NCBI RefSeq assembly: GCF_001544075.1
Contig: NZ_BCNT01000008.1
Location: forward strand, 1-64,000
Direction: 5' to 3'
DNA from: Comamonas terrae
Lineage (GTDB): Bacteria; Pseudomonadota; Gammaproteobacteria; Burkholderiales; Burkholderiaceae_C
Length of the DNA: 64,000 nt
Shown here: positions 17,378-26,120 of the stretch, piece by piece
How the letters are laid out: each line of letters begins with the position of its first letter
Position numbering within the stretch: the first letter of the stretch is position 1
Program-made: the position numbers and the translations under genes
The notes under the pieces: generated by a model
What the model saw: the letters and a program-made list of their open reading frames with translations, nothing else
Told to the model about the DNA's origin: nothing
The model's database searches: none

Positions 17378-17611
17378 ATGCTCAAACTCTTTACCGCTCT
17401 CATCGGCCTGCTTTGGCGAGTCTTCCTCATCGTTGGCGGTCTAGTGCTTGGTTCGCTCTGGAATGCTGCTTGGGCTTTCTTCACTTCGCCAAAGGCGACT
17501 GAAGAAGATGCCCCCATCATCACCTCGGTCAACGATGTCTATGCCGCAATGTACAACGGTGAGGTAGGCTTGGCCGATCTGCACCGTTACACAGAAGAAG
17601 AAAACCGCTAA
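17378..17611 (+). CDS. Small membrane protein, unknown
   Basis: A 77-residue protein whose first 40 residues form one long or two short transmembrane helices (LFTALIGLLWRVFLIVGGLVLGSLWNAAWAFF). An acidic cytoplasmic tail follows (EEDAPIITSVNDVYAAMYNGEVGLADLHRYTEEENR). The frame is open to 17264, but the membrane segment begins right after ATG 17378, which I use. It ends 8 bases before the 3' end of the TraG_N gene, which is convergent. No family recognised. Confidence 0.5.
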   Translation: MLKLFTALIGLLWRVFLIVGGLVLGSLWNAAWAFFTSPKATEEDAPIITSVNDVYAAMYNGEVGLADLHRYTEEENR

Positions 17612-17618
17612 CTCATCG

Positions 17619-19235
17619 TCAGCGCTTCAGTCTAATTGATGAGCCTTTGCCAGCGTTGGAAGAAAGATTTTCTCCCTTATTGAGAGTTGAACTTTCAAAC
17701 CCAAGTCGATAACCGACCCACGCCATCATGGAGCTCCAAATGAATGGAAGCGCAATGAACATCAGCGCCAATAACGTGTTAAGAATCATGCGCTTATATA
17801 GCTGCGGCTGACCTGAGCTCACGCTTTGCGTAATCTCTTGCATCAATGCAGATCCGCTCAAACCTGGGTACATCGCCTCGATTAAATGAGCGTCAAGCCA
17901 ACGAGCCACAAACCACATGACGGCCCAAAACTTGACCGTGAATATTGCCAATCCACCAATCACCATCACTTTTAAATCGTAGCAACTAATGACTACGATA
18001 AATGGCAGGAACATATACAACGCCATCAGTACAAGTGCTTGGAGCATGGGAAGCATATTCAACAATGGGACCATGCCGAGTGAGGATTCAAATGCCTGTT
18101 TACCCACCCCGATGGTACTAATCCCCCCTGTGACGGTACGCCACGCGTTCGTGCCCTTGCCATAGTCGTCGCCCAGCATCTTGTCAGGACTAACAAATGT
18201 CGGGTTGGCCTTCTCAAAAGCGAGCTTTGCCATGGCATCCTTGGCCTCATCTGTCGAACTGAACGTGATAGTGTTTTGGGCGACTTGCAAGAGACTCCGC
18301 CATGTCGAGGTGTTGCTGGTGAGGCGCTCACGTACTCCTCCTGTAGCAGCGTCAGCTTCCCACCATTGCTTGCAGGTTGGGCGCCCCCAGTCCGGGTTCA
18401 TAAAGCCCTGATCCGAAGCGCCGCCTTGCATGTATTCGCTATCGCGATTGAAGTCGATGCTCCAGCCAGGCACCGGGTTATATGAGCGCATCACGTCATA
18501 GAAACCGGGCTCTGTTCGGAAAAACTGGCTGCCCACCCAGTCCACATCCGTAGGGCCATAGATGCTCCCCTCAGCGAGAATGCCTCGGCCATTTGCTGAG
18601 ATCTGATTCTTGTCCATCGAGAAATACTGGCTCCGTGCCGGCACAAAGCACTCGCTGTAGAAGCGCTGCACATCGTGCAACAGAGCCGGATCTTCAATTG
18701 TGGCCATCCTGGCCAGATCTGCTACGACGCGCAGATCGCGCTCAGAGCTGGTCATACCCGCGCGAAAAGCGCCATTGATGCCAGAGGACAGCCCCATGAC
18801 GCTGTACCACCACAAGGGGACATAGGACAGGTTTCCCGATCGGGCAAAAGACCCATTCACCGCGTCGGCCATCGCTCGGTCGTAGCCCGAGTTCGTCCCA
18901 CCTTGGGTCGACACGACCTGAGGCTCAGAACCATCTGCAGCTCGCTCTGGCTTGTAGCTGAGATTGATGTTGTGCAGCGAGGTGAGAGGCGTGGTGGCGA
19001 AGCACAGGGCCATAACCAGCAATGCTGTAATCAGCTTGGTCTGTATGGACTCGATGAGAGCCAGCACGCCGTTAAACCCTGCGCCTTCTTCTTTAGCGCT
19101 ATGCCACGCGCTAAACACGATGAGCGCGAAGGGCAGGGCGGCCAGGCCGGTTCCGGTCAAAATTTCGCCGAGAAGGTTGGCGAATGCCCAGCCGTAGAGC
19201 GTCGTAAAAAGTTCAAGATAGCTATCGAGCTGCAT
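17619..19235 (-). CDS. TraG N-terminal domain conjugation protein
   Basis: A 538-residue polytopic inner-membrane protein with the TraG_N pattern of F- and G-type secretion systems. It has two hydrophobic N-terminal segments (residues about 18-47 and 70-87), a long periplasmic part with CFVPARSQY near residue 195, and a C-terminal membrane cluster (about 395-505). TraG_N proteins act in pilus assembly and mating-pair stabilisation. It is the last gene of the leftward transfer operon, 5 bases after the small membrane protein gene. Full length. Confidence 0.85.
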   Translation of the reverse strand: MQLDSYLELFTTLYGWAFANLLGEILTGTGLAALPFALIVFSAWHSAKEEGAGFNGVLALIESIQTKLITALLVMALCFATTPLTSLHNINLSYKPERAADGSEPQVVSTQGGTNSGYDRAMADAVNGSFARSGNLSYVPLWWYSVMGLSSGINGAFRAGMTSSERDLRVVADLARMATIEDPALLHDVQRFYSECFVPARSQYFSMDKNQISANGRGILAEGSIYGPTDVDWVGSQFFRTEPGFYDVMRSYNPVPGWSIDFNRDSEYMQGGASDQGFMNPDWGRPTCKQWWEADAATGGVRERLTSNTSTWRSLLQVAQNTITFSSTDEAKDAMAKLAFEKANPTFVSPDKMLGDDYGKGTNAWRTVTGGISTIGVGKQAFESSLGMVPLLNMLPMLQALVLMALYMFLPFIVVISCYDLKVMVIGGLAIFTVKFWAVMWFVARWLDAHLIEAMYPGLSGSALMQEITQSVSSGQPQLYKRMILNTLLALMFIALPFIWSSMMAWVGYRLGFESSTLNKGENLSSNAGKGSSIRLKR

Positions 19236-19240
19236 ATCGA

Positions 19241-19654
19241 TCAGGAGATAAGGCCCATGATGAATCGGGCAATATTGCCCGCGCCTATTGGCACGAGTGC
19301 CAGGTACATCGTCAGCATGCCGGCAACGCGCCAGCGCATAGCCAGCACCGCCCGCAGCTCATGCTTGGCCACGTAGCCGCGTCTGAATCCCCAGGCCACG
19401 ATCGGACGCCAACTGACAATCACCCAGCTGCACAGTGCGGTCTGAGTAAGCGTCCCGAGTTGCGCGCCCTTGCGAAACCATGCTGAGACAGAGACGACCT
19501 GTGAGGGCTCCAGCTTGAGCAGCCAGGTTAACAAGGTGCCGCCAATCAAAACGATCAAGGCACCGTAGATGAGCCAGGGCAGCCAACGACGAAGCCGCCC
19601 CTTACGCTTTGGAACCGGCTGAGACGCTTCCTCGACTTTTTCGGTGCCGGTCAT
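19241..19654 (-). CDS. ICE-associated membrane protein, unknown
   Basis: A 137-residue inner-membrane protein with a Lys/Arg-rich cytoplasmic N-terminus (KRKGRLRRW) and about three to four helices (WLIYGALIVLIGGTLLTWLL at 25-44, TQTALCSWVIVSW near 75, AGMLTMYLALVPIGAGNIARFIMG at the end). A protein of this size and place is found before the TraG_N gene in this class of element. No motif gives a function. Its ATG overlaps the stop of the upstream gene by four bases (ATGA), so it is translated as part of the operon. Confidence 0.7.
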   Translation of the reverse strand: MTGTEKVEEASQPVPKRKGRLRRWLPWLIYGALIVLIGGTLLTWLLKLEPSQVVSVSAWFRKGAQLGTLTQTALCSWVIVSWRPIVAWGFRRGYVAKHELRAVLAMRWRVAGMLTMYLALVPIGAGNIARFIMGLIS

Positions 19655-21033
19655 CTTGTGCTCACACGTCCGTCGACCAACGGCGCAGGATCTGCACGCG
19701 TGCCGCCTTGCACATCCATCGACGCGGCCCCGGCTTGCTGCTGGTTGCCCATAATCGACAAAGCTGTCTCGCCGGTCATTTCTTTCCGTATGCGGAACTC
19801 AAACATCATGTCGTTGATGTACTGAGTCAGGCGGTCAATCTTCGTCTGTACCTCGGATCTAACGGGAGCAGCGCCTGTGGCCTCGGGCAGGCTCATGCCA
19901 GAGATCAGCGCGTTACGCGCGATCAATGCCTTATCGATGGTCTTGTAGACCGCAACCTCCTGGGCCAGGCGGTTAATGGCCACAGACCGCACATCAGTCG
20001 GCAGCTTGCGCACGGCGTCCATCAGCTGTGGGCTCACGGCCATGCCGGGAGCGCTGACTTTGGCCAGGTCGGCATGGCTGCTTGAAGTGCTGAAGCCCAT
20101 ATTTCGCATCGTGGGCAGTACCTCGTCCAGCTCGCGCTCAAATTTCGGGGCCAGGCCGGTCGCCGTCGAGGTGATGGTGGGGCTCGGGCAATCGGAGCCT
20201 TGGGTGCACATATAGATTTTCTGATCGCCAAGGACTTCGGCACTCCAGCGAGCCAGATCGTCCGGGGTCTTGAAGGCCTGGACCAGGCGCGTCGATGCCA
20301 GCGAGGAGCTGCCGTAGTTCGCCGTCGACAGGGAGTTGGCTGCCTTGTTGATGGTGACGTTGTAGCCGGCGACGGCCAGGTCGCGGATTGGCTGGATAGG
20401 AGGGGTCCCAGCACCCCCGGCTCGGCTGCCAAATACCCATGGCAATCCGGCACGCTGGCCCGCCTCGTTCTTGTTGATATCGAGCTTGGCATTGACTACG
20501 CTGCCGCCCGTATTGGCCTTGACCTTCCAGGCATCGCCCTTGGCCAGGGCTATGTACTCCTCATAAGGGTCCTGGCCATTCTTGATCATCGCCTCCATGT
20601 CCTCACAGGTCTTCAGCGATGCAGAGACCAGCAGATCCGCCTTCTGGCTGAAGTTTTGGAAGAGCTGATAGAGGCCTGGCTGCGCGCGCTGGAGGAAATA
20701 CAGCGGCAGGGCCGAGATACCGGCTTGCACGGCCCCGGTAATCGTCGCACCCAGGTTCTGGATGCTATTCATGAGATCCGACCACGAGAGCCCGATGTCA
20801 AACTTCCCGCAGGAATAGTTCGCGCGGACGCCGGCACCCAACTGCATCGATAAGGCGCTGCGATGGGGGGCAGCGCTGATCGGCGAGCCCCCGCCCATCC
20901 GATAGTAGAGACCCGACGAGGTAATCGTCTGGGCGGCCGCAGGTGTCACGACCGAGGGAGCCAGCACGCAGGCCAAGGTCACGGCCGCGCAGATCCGCTT
21001 GAAGCGCAGAGAAGAGGAGTGTGCGATTGTCAT
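19651..21033 (-). CDS. Conjugation protein, PFL_4711 family (TIGR03755-type, TraH-like position)
   Basis: A 460-residue exported protein with a signal peptide (residues about 1-34, ending VVTPAAAQ). The mature start reads SGLYYRMGGGSPISAAPHR, followed by CGKFDIGLSWSDLMNSIQNLG, which I recognise from the PFL_4711 family of this transfer system. It is thought to act with the TraU-like protein in the periplasm or outer membrane during pilus assembly. I start at ATG 21033 (MTIAHSS) rather than the longer frame to 21111, because the signal peptide begins there. Family number is from memory. Confidence 0.82.
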   Translation of the reverse strand: MTIAHSSSLRFKRICAAVTLACVLAPSVVTPAAAQTITSSGLYYRMGGGSPISAAPHRSALSMQLGAGVRANYSCGKFDIGLSWSDLMNSIQNLGATITGAVQAGISALPLYFLQRAQPGLYQLFQNFSQKADLLVSASLKTCEDMEAMIKNGQDPYEEYIALAKGDAWKVKANTGGSVVNAKLDINKNEAGQRAGLPWVFGSRAGGAGTPPIQPIRDLAVAGYNVTINKAANSLSTANYGSSSLASTRLVQAFKTPDDLARWSAEVLGDQKIYMCTQGSDCPSPTITSTATGLAPKFERELDEVLPTMRNMGFSTSSSHADLAKVSAPGMAVSPQLMDAVRKLPTDVRSVAINRLAQEVAVYKTIDKALIARNALISGMSLPEATGAAPVRSEVQTKIDRLTQYINDMMFEFRIRKEMTGETALSIMGNQQQAGAASMDVQGGTRADPAPLVDGRVSTR

Positions 21034-21053
21034 AGTGAAATTGGAGTGGGAGG

Positions 21054-22349
21054 TCAGGGCACGGAGTAGAGATACACACCACGACGCCGGCAGCAGGTGT
21101 ACTTTTGCCAAAGGTTCCAGGCGTAGCCGTCATCGGAGCTGGTGGCTCCATCCCCGAACGAAGTCAGCGACAGCGAGTCGTTCTGGCCGAATTGCTGGCA
21201 CCCGGACCAAGCCTGCGGATACAACATCTGCCATTTGCGCTTCTCGCCATAGTTGAAGTAGCGATAGCCCCCGGAGGGCTGGACGCGCGAGTAGATGTGA
21301 GGCTGAGCTTCCTTGTAGATGATCGAGGCGACACGCTCAGCTAGCACTGCAGAAGCCTTCACGGGGTGCGACTGGATGATTTCTCCGGTACGTGGGTACA
21401 GGTTGCCCCAGGTCTGCGTATAGCCTGAGCCGATCTCGCCCAGTCCGGGTACCCAGGCCTGCGGATAGATCATTTCCACAGGCACGATGCCGCGCCAGAA
21501 AGGCGCATCGAGCTCGCTTTGGAAGTGCAGGTTGAAATAGCTGGCTCCGCCAGGACAGAAGAGGGCACCTCCGGTGCTGCCCGAGAGAATTTCGGAGAGC
21601 TGCTGCAGACCGGCGATGCCCGCCTGGATCTGCTGCACGGTCTCGGCGATCTCCATCACCTGCTTCACGCCCTCGATGGTCTTGAGGATCGTTCCAAGGC
21701 TGGCCAGCAATGATTCCGAGCTCAACAGACCCTTGGCATCAGATGCCACAGTTTCTGCAATGCTGGCAGGCACTTGGGTCCACTGGCGCCCAATATTGGG
21801 TAGCTCCTTCGAGGGAAACTTGGCCAACTCGCTAACCGTGGGAAATGCGATGGACTTAGGCATTGTGAACATGCCGCCAGACGCGAGCATGCTGGCAAAC
21901 ATGCCGGCAGGATTGCCTATGGCATCCGCCCCTTTGAAGTTCGCCATGGCTGAGTTGCTGTCCAGGCCGCCGGCGGACGAGTCCAGCAGCCGTCCTGTCA
22001 GTGCAGATCCAGCCGTTGTCAACGTGGTGGCCACGACCGTGCCGATGTCGGTCCAAGGGTGGCGCAGCGGTTCGTTGTAGGTGCTGACCACCACATCTGG
22101 CACATAGTGGGAGATCTTGATCGAGGTCCGAATCCAGCATCCGGTCCAGCCGCAGCTCAAGAAAAAGCACACGCCCTCGACGGAGTACGACACACAAGAC
22201 AAGGCCGCCTTGGCCGTATTCGCGATGATGGCCGGGGTGGTGGTTCCTGCCATGGTGGTGGCCGGTGTGAGCACAGCGCACATCGAGGCCGTACTGACGG
22301 CCGCGACGAGACGGCGCAGCCTGAGATTTAGGGAAGCTCGTTTTTTCAT
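21054..22349 (-). CDS. TraU-like conjugation protein, PFL_4710 family
   Basis: A 431-residue exported, cysteine-containing protein. The signal peptide runs to about residue 35. It is followed by the TraU-type segment CVSYSVEGVCFFLSCGWTGCWIRTSIKISHYVPDVVVS-like (residues about 52-90), whose paired cysteines are typical of TraU and probably form disulfides in the periplasm. TraU is needed for DNA transfer and pilus function. The end YTCCRRRGVYLYSVP is also rich in Cys/Arg. The start overlaps the upstream gene by four bases (ATGA). Confidence 0.85.
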   Translation of the reverse strand: MKKRASLNLRLRRLVAAVSTASMCAVLTPATTMAGTTTPAIIANTAKAALSCVSYSVEGVCFFLSCGWTGCWIRTSIKISHYVPDVVVSTYNEPLRHPWTDIGTVVATTLTTAGSALTGRLLDSSAGGLDSNSAMANFKGADAIGNPAGMFASMLASGGMFTMPKSIAFPTVSELAKFPSKELPNIGRQWTQVPASIAETVASDAKGLLSSESLLASLGTILKTIEGVKQVMEIAETVQQIQAGIAGLQQLSEILSGSTGGALFCPGGASYFNLHFQSELDAPFWRGIVPVEMIYPQAWVPGLGEIGSGYTQTWGNLYPRTGEIIQSHPVKASAVLAERVASIIYKEAQPHIYSRVQPSGGYRYFNYGEKRKWQMLYPQAWSGCQQFGQNDSLSLTSFGDGATSSDDGYAWNLWQKYTCCRRRGVYLYSVP

Positions 22350-22792
22350 CGGGAAGGCCTCTGCTGAGCCGCGGCGAACAGTTCGATGGCGCGGTCCACA
22401 TCCGCAACTCCATAAATGACCTTGGCGCGATTGATGACGATGGCCGGGAGCCGGTCCAATCGGTACTGGACGGCCAGCGTCATGCCGGAGGCCGCATTGG
22501 TGATCTGGTCCTTGTAGCGGCGACGGATCTCGGCCTCGTGCTGACGCATATAGGCCATGGCGTCGGCTTCGTTCTTGGGCAGCCCTGCATTGAGCTGCTG
22601 CTCAAGCTGAGCCATGGCGTCCACGCGATAGACCTTGAGCACGTAGCCAGGCTGGCGAAACGGCGGCCGTACCACCGTGGCCGAATTGGCGAAGACCTCC
22701 ACGGTTGTCACCGAAGGGCCGATAGAGCCTTGGGCCAGCGCGCCATGAGCGCAAAGAAGCAGCACCAGGGCAGTGAGGGAGGACCGCATCAT
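22346..22792 (-). CDS. Exported conjugation protein, PFL_4709 family (TrbC-like)
   Basis: A 148-residue periplasmic protein (TIGR03757 type, from memory) with a signal peptide (SLTALVLLLCAHGALA). The body reads VEVFANSATVVRPP, then VYRVDAMAQLEQQLNAGLP, and a thioredoxin-like end LPAIVINRAKVIYGVADVDRAIELF, as in TraW/TrbC-related proteins. I start at ATG 22792, whose ATGA overlaps the stop of the TraC-type ATPase, rather than the long unlikely N-terminal extension. Probably assists pilus assembly. Confidence 0.8.
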   Translation of the reverse strand: MMRSSLTALVLLLCAHGALAQGSIGPSVTTVEVFANSATVVRPPFRQPGYVLKVYRVDAMAQLEQQLNAGLPKNEADAMAYMRQHEAEIRRRYKDQITNAASGMTLAVQYRLDRLPAIVINRAKVIYGVADVDRAIELFAAAQQRPSR

Positions 22793-25638
22793 GCGCGCGC
22801 CTCCTGCAGGCGTGCCGCCACGCGGTAGGCCGCTTGAACCTCGGTGCAACCATGCTCGTCCATGAGACGGCGGCGCTCGGCCTTCTCGTGGCCCTCGGTC
22901 ATTGCCAGCGCGATTGGCAACGCCGGTGGCACGTTTCGGAACAGCCACTGATTGTTCGCGCTGATGAGCACACCTTCGGTGTACTTCGCCGGCTCCTTGA
23001 CGGCAGACTCCATCATGTGGCGTTGCTCAGGTGTGAGCGATCGAAAGCGCGCGATCTCCTCGATCTCGTTTTTGTCCATGGTCAGCAACATCCAGAACTC
23101 GCACATGGACAGCACGCGGGACATGCTGCCAGGGAAGTCCTTCAGGTTTTGCGTGGCCAGCCAGAACCAGGCATTGAGCTTTCGCCACATCTTGGTGCCC
23201 TTGGCCACCTTCGGGCCAAGCAGCTCGTTGGTGGTAATCAAGTGCCCTTCATCGGTCAGCATGATGAGGGGGCGATCCTCATGCTGAGCGGCCTCGGCGC
23301 GCGACTGCACCGAGTCCAGCAGGCTGGTGTAGGCCACAGCAAGCGCATCCTCATAGCCGTCTTTGGTCAGTGTGCCCATTTCCACCAGGGTTACATCGGC
23401 ATCGGGCCAGTCCTGGCCCAGGCGGTTGAAGAGCTTGCCGCGCAGGCCTGTCGTGAAGGTCATCATCGAATGGCCCATCTCTTCGGCGCGCGCGCGGCGG
23501 TGCTCCGACAGAGATGCGTCCTTGACCATGGCCGTCAGCTCCAGGGCGACGTCTTGTGTCAGAGGATGGGGCTTGCCTTCGTTGGATACGCGCACTGCGG
23601 CTCGAATAATGGCCCTGGTGACCAGATAGCGGTCGGCGCGCGTCATGCGTTTGAGCTCGGCGTCTTCACCACCCGTAATCATCATGATGGCCGAGATGAG
23701 CATCTCGCCTAGGTAGTCGCGCTTTTCTTCGTCCGAGTCGTCGTTGGCGTCATCAGGCTCCATCACTTCATTGACCGACTCCATCAGTCGCTCGGCACCT
23801 ACGAGCTCAGCATCCTCTTCGGAGGGGATACCCGCTCCAGCGCCGAAGTATTCCTCCGCTGCCTTGAAGGACTCCATGATCTCCTTGTCCTGCAGCAGCT
23901 CGCTGGCGTACACGAATGGAGGCAGTGATACGTCTGTATCGCCGCTCAAGTTGACGCGATACACGCTCAAGCCTTTGGTGGCCATGTCCTTGACCATCAG
24001 ATCGAAAGACTTGCCTGCATCCGCGATCACCAGGCGTGGGCGGTGGATGGCCATGACCAGCATGGACAGGTAATTCAACGTCGCCGACTTGCCCGCTCCT
24101 GTGGGGCCGAACACCACCATATGGGCGTTCTTCTTGCGGTCGATCTTGTTGAGTGGATCGATCCACAACGGCTCGCCGCCCCGGTTCCAGAACCAAAAGC
24201 CGGGGTTGGCCGTTCCGCGTGAGCGCCCGTAGACCGGCAAAATGGCGGCGATCAGGCTCGCAAACGTCAGGCGCGACCGTCGCATGCTTCGCAGGTCGAA
24301 CGTGGGATCAAATGCGAATGGCAATGCACGCAGGAATGCGTCATGCGCCACAAGGTCCTCTCGGGATTCGATGAAACGCATCCCGGTCGGCGTCAGCTGG
24401 GCATTGACCTCGGAAACAGCCGCATCCAGATCCGCATGAGTCTTGCCGCTCAGGTACAGCCCCATGAACATCGGATACAGCTTGTCCCCGGTGGCCATGT
24501 GCTGGAGCACTTGCTCCGACTCTCTATGGGTCTCCTGCGCCACGGCGTTTTGAGCACGGGAGGCCTTTTTGATGTCCTCGACGTGGCGCTCGACCTGGTA
24601 TTGGGCAGCAATCGTCACCGTCACGGACAGCATCGAGCCAGGCGGCAGCCGGTCAAACCGCGCATAGGCTTCGTTCCCGATCCGGCTTTCTGCGGAGAAG
24701 TGCCCTATGCTAGGGTGAGCACGAAGGTTCTGCAGCGTGAGGAACTTCACCGGCTGGCCATCGAATTCGAAGCAGCCTTGTTCCTGGTTGCACGAGGGCT
24801 CAGACAGGTTTAGCGACTCGGAAAAGTCCCAGTCATAGATGCCCTCTGGAGCCACATCACCCGGATAGGGCGCGCCGCGGAACAGCTCGGCGCCCGTGCT
24901 GGCCCAGGGCACATTACGGTTGAAGAATGGAAGCATCCACTCGTAGAAGTCCTTGCCGTTGGCACGCCGCGCCGTCACGCCGGCTTCGTTCAGCGTGGCC
25001 AGCAAGGTGGTGGCCACAGCCTCCATCTGCTGCTCGGCCATGCGGCGCTCATTGACCAAGTCATCAAACTGGCGATAGATGCAGCAGCGAACCCGCCGCT
25101 GCTGGCCACGCCAGGTCTGGCCCGTCACCAAGGTGTCGGTAAACAGCCCCTGCTCTCGGGAAACCTGCGACAGGTGACTGCGAAACTCCTTCAGCACGGA
25201 CTGCGTGTATTCCGAGTCGATGATGGCCTGCGCGCGCTTGGCGTCCTTGTGCTGGGACAGGATGTAGTCGTGAAGGTATTGGTTAAGCCCGTCGATGTTT
25301 CGGTCATCGCTCAGGAAGAACTGCACCACCCAAGGCGAAGAGTCGACCTCGGGAATCGCCTGAATGGCCTCTTGAATCTTGCGGCAGTGCTCCTTCAGGT
25401 ACTCCAGCGGCTGCGCCTCCGTAGCGACAGCGCCCAGCTCGAACAGCGCGCCCAAGGTCTTGCCGTCGCGCATCACAAAGTTGCGGTCTTTGGGTGAAAA
25501 CTTGATCCAAGGCAGCAGCTCGGTGAAGGAGGGCGGACGGGCGGCCATCTGCTTGCGGTCGGCGGCCGTCATGAGCCGGCGCTTGTGCTTGCTTTTGGTA
25601 CCACCAGACAGGCCCAGCATTTCCAGCAATCCGCTCAT
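22789..25638 (-). CDS. Conjugative transfer ATPase, TraC/VirB4 type (PFL_4706)
   Basis: A 949-residue VirB4-family ATPase that powers pilus assembly at the inner membrane. Walker A is VVFGPTGAGKSATLNYL (near residue 510). Walker B is LIMLTDEGHL (near 792), followed by TKMWRKLNAWFWLATQNLKDFP, the typical sensor segment. The N-terminal domain carries the usual VRCCIYRQFDDLVNERRMAEQQ region. Full length, with stop-start overlaps at both ends (with the lipoprotein gene and the PFL_4709 gene). Confidence 0.94.
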   Translation of the reverse strand: MSGLLEMLGLSGGTKSKHKRRLMTAADRKQMAARPPSFTELLPWIKFSPKDRNFVMRDGKTLGALFELGAVATEAQPLEYLKEHCRKIQEAIQAIPEVDSSPWVVQFFLSDDRNIDGLNQYLHDYILSQHKDAKRAQAIIDSEYTQSVLKEFRSHLSQVSREQGLFTDTLVTGQTWRGQQRRVRCCIYRQFDDLVNERRMAEQQMEAVATTLLATLNEAGVTARRANGKDFYEWMLPFFNRNVPWASTGAELFRGAPYPGDVAPEGIYDWDFSESLNLSEPSCNQEQGCFEFDGQPVKFLTLQNLRAHPSIGHFSAESRIGNEAYARFDRLPPGSMLSVTVTIAAQYQVERHVEDIKKASRAQNAVAQETHRESEQVLQHMATGDKLYPMFMGLYLSGKTHADLDAAVSEVNAQLTPTGMRFIESREDLVAHDAFLRALPFAFDPTFDLRSMRRSRLTFASLIAAILPVYGRSRGTANPGFWFWNRGGEPLWIDPLNKIDRKKNAHMVVFGPTGAGKSATLNYLSMLVMAIHRPRLVIADAGKSFDLMVKDMATKGLSVYRVNLSGDTDVSLPPFVYASELLQDKEIMESFKAAEEYFGAGAGIPSEEDAELVGAERLMESVNEVMEPDDANDDSDEEKRDYLGEMLISAIMMITGGEDAELKRMTRADRYLVTRAIIRAAVRVSNEGKPHPLTQDVALELTAMVKDASLSEHRRARAEEMGHSMMTFTTGLRGKLFNRLGQDWPDADVTLVEMGTLTKDGYEDALAVAYTSLLDSVQSRAEAAQHEDRPLIMLTDEGHLITTNELLGPKVAKGTKMWRKLNAWFWLATQNLKDFPGSMSRVLSMCEFWMLLTMDKNEIEEIARFRSLTPEQRHMMESAVKEPAKYTEGVLISANNQWLFRNVPPALPIALAMTEGHEKAERRRLMDEHGCTEVQAAYRVAARLQEARA

Positions 25639-26120
25639 TGGCCGGCCTCCCGAGCAGTGCGGCCGCGTGAGAATGCGGCGCGGCCTTGTTGCAGCTCTTC
25701 GGCCACCTCACCGGGCATGGCGTACTCCGTTGACTCATACATTGGGAAAACCGTGACATAGCCAGGCACGGGGTAGCGGCCCTTGGCCAGGTGGGGATAG
25801 ACCACCATGACCAGATCCGGGTTGGGTACGCGTGCAAAGCGCTGTTGCATAGGCTCCAGGGCCGACCAGTAACGCTGTGTCATTTCGTCGCCGCGCGCGA
25901 TCGGGCGCGCAGTCGACGCACGCTCCAGGCGGTCCCGCGCCGTCTCACGAGAGGAAGCCGCTGACTGCGGGGGCTGAAACTTGCCCCGATACACATCCAC
26001 CAGGGTCGGACTGCCAGCCGTAGCCTCTTTCAGCGGAGACTCGCGCGACCCAATAGCCGTGCAACCAGCCAGTAGCGCGGGAAGCACGATGGCAAGAAGA
26101 AGGGGATTATTCGAGGCCAT
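25635..26120 (-). CDS. Conjugal transfer lipoprotein (TraV position)
   Basis: A 161-residue lipoprotein (TIGR03751 type, from memory). The signal is NPLLLAIVLPALLAGC with the lipobox LLAGC. I start at ATG 26120, which lies inside the end of the preceding gene, because the signal begins there. Downstream it reads PDLVMVVYPHLAKGRYPVPGYVTVFPMYE, a pattern I associate with this family. By position and lipidation it is the counterpart of TraV/VirB7 in the outer-membrane core. Confidence 0.82.
   Translation of the reverse strand: MASNNPLLLAIVLPALLAGCTAIGSRESPLKEATAGSPTLVDVYRGKFQPPQSAASSRETARDRLERASTARPIARGDEMTQRYWSALEPMQQRFARVPNPDLVMVVYPHLAKGRYPVPGYVTVFPMYESTEYAMPGEVAEELQQGRAAFSRGRTAREAGQ

Noticed and set aside
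18675..19376. Plus-strand ORF of 233 residues opposite the TraG_N gene
   Set aside because: Antisense shadow; no ribosome binding site, odd composition, lies over a well-supported gene.
20200..20853. Plus-strand ORF of 217 residues
   Set aside because: Shadow of the PFL_4711 gene on the other strand, as are other long plus-strand frames from 22.8 to 36 kb.
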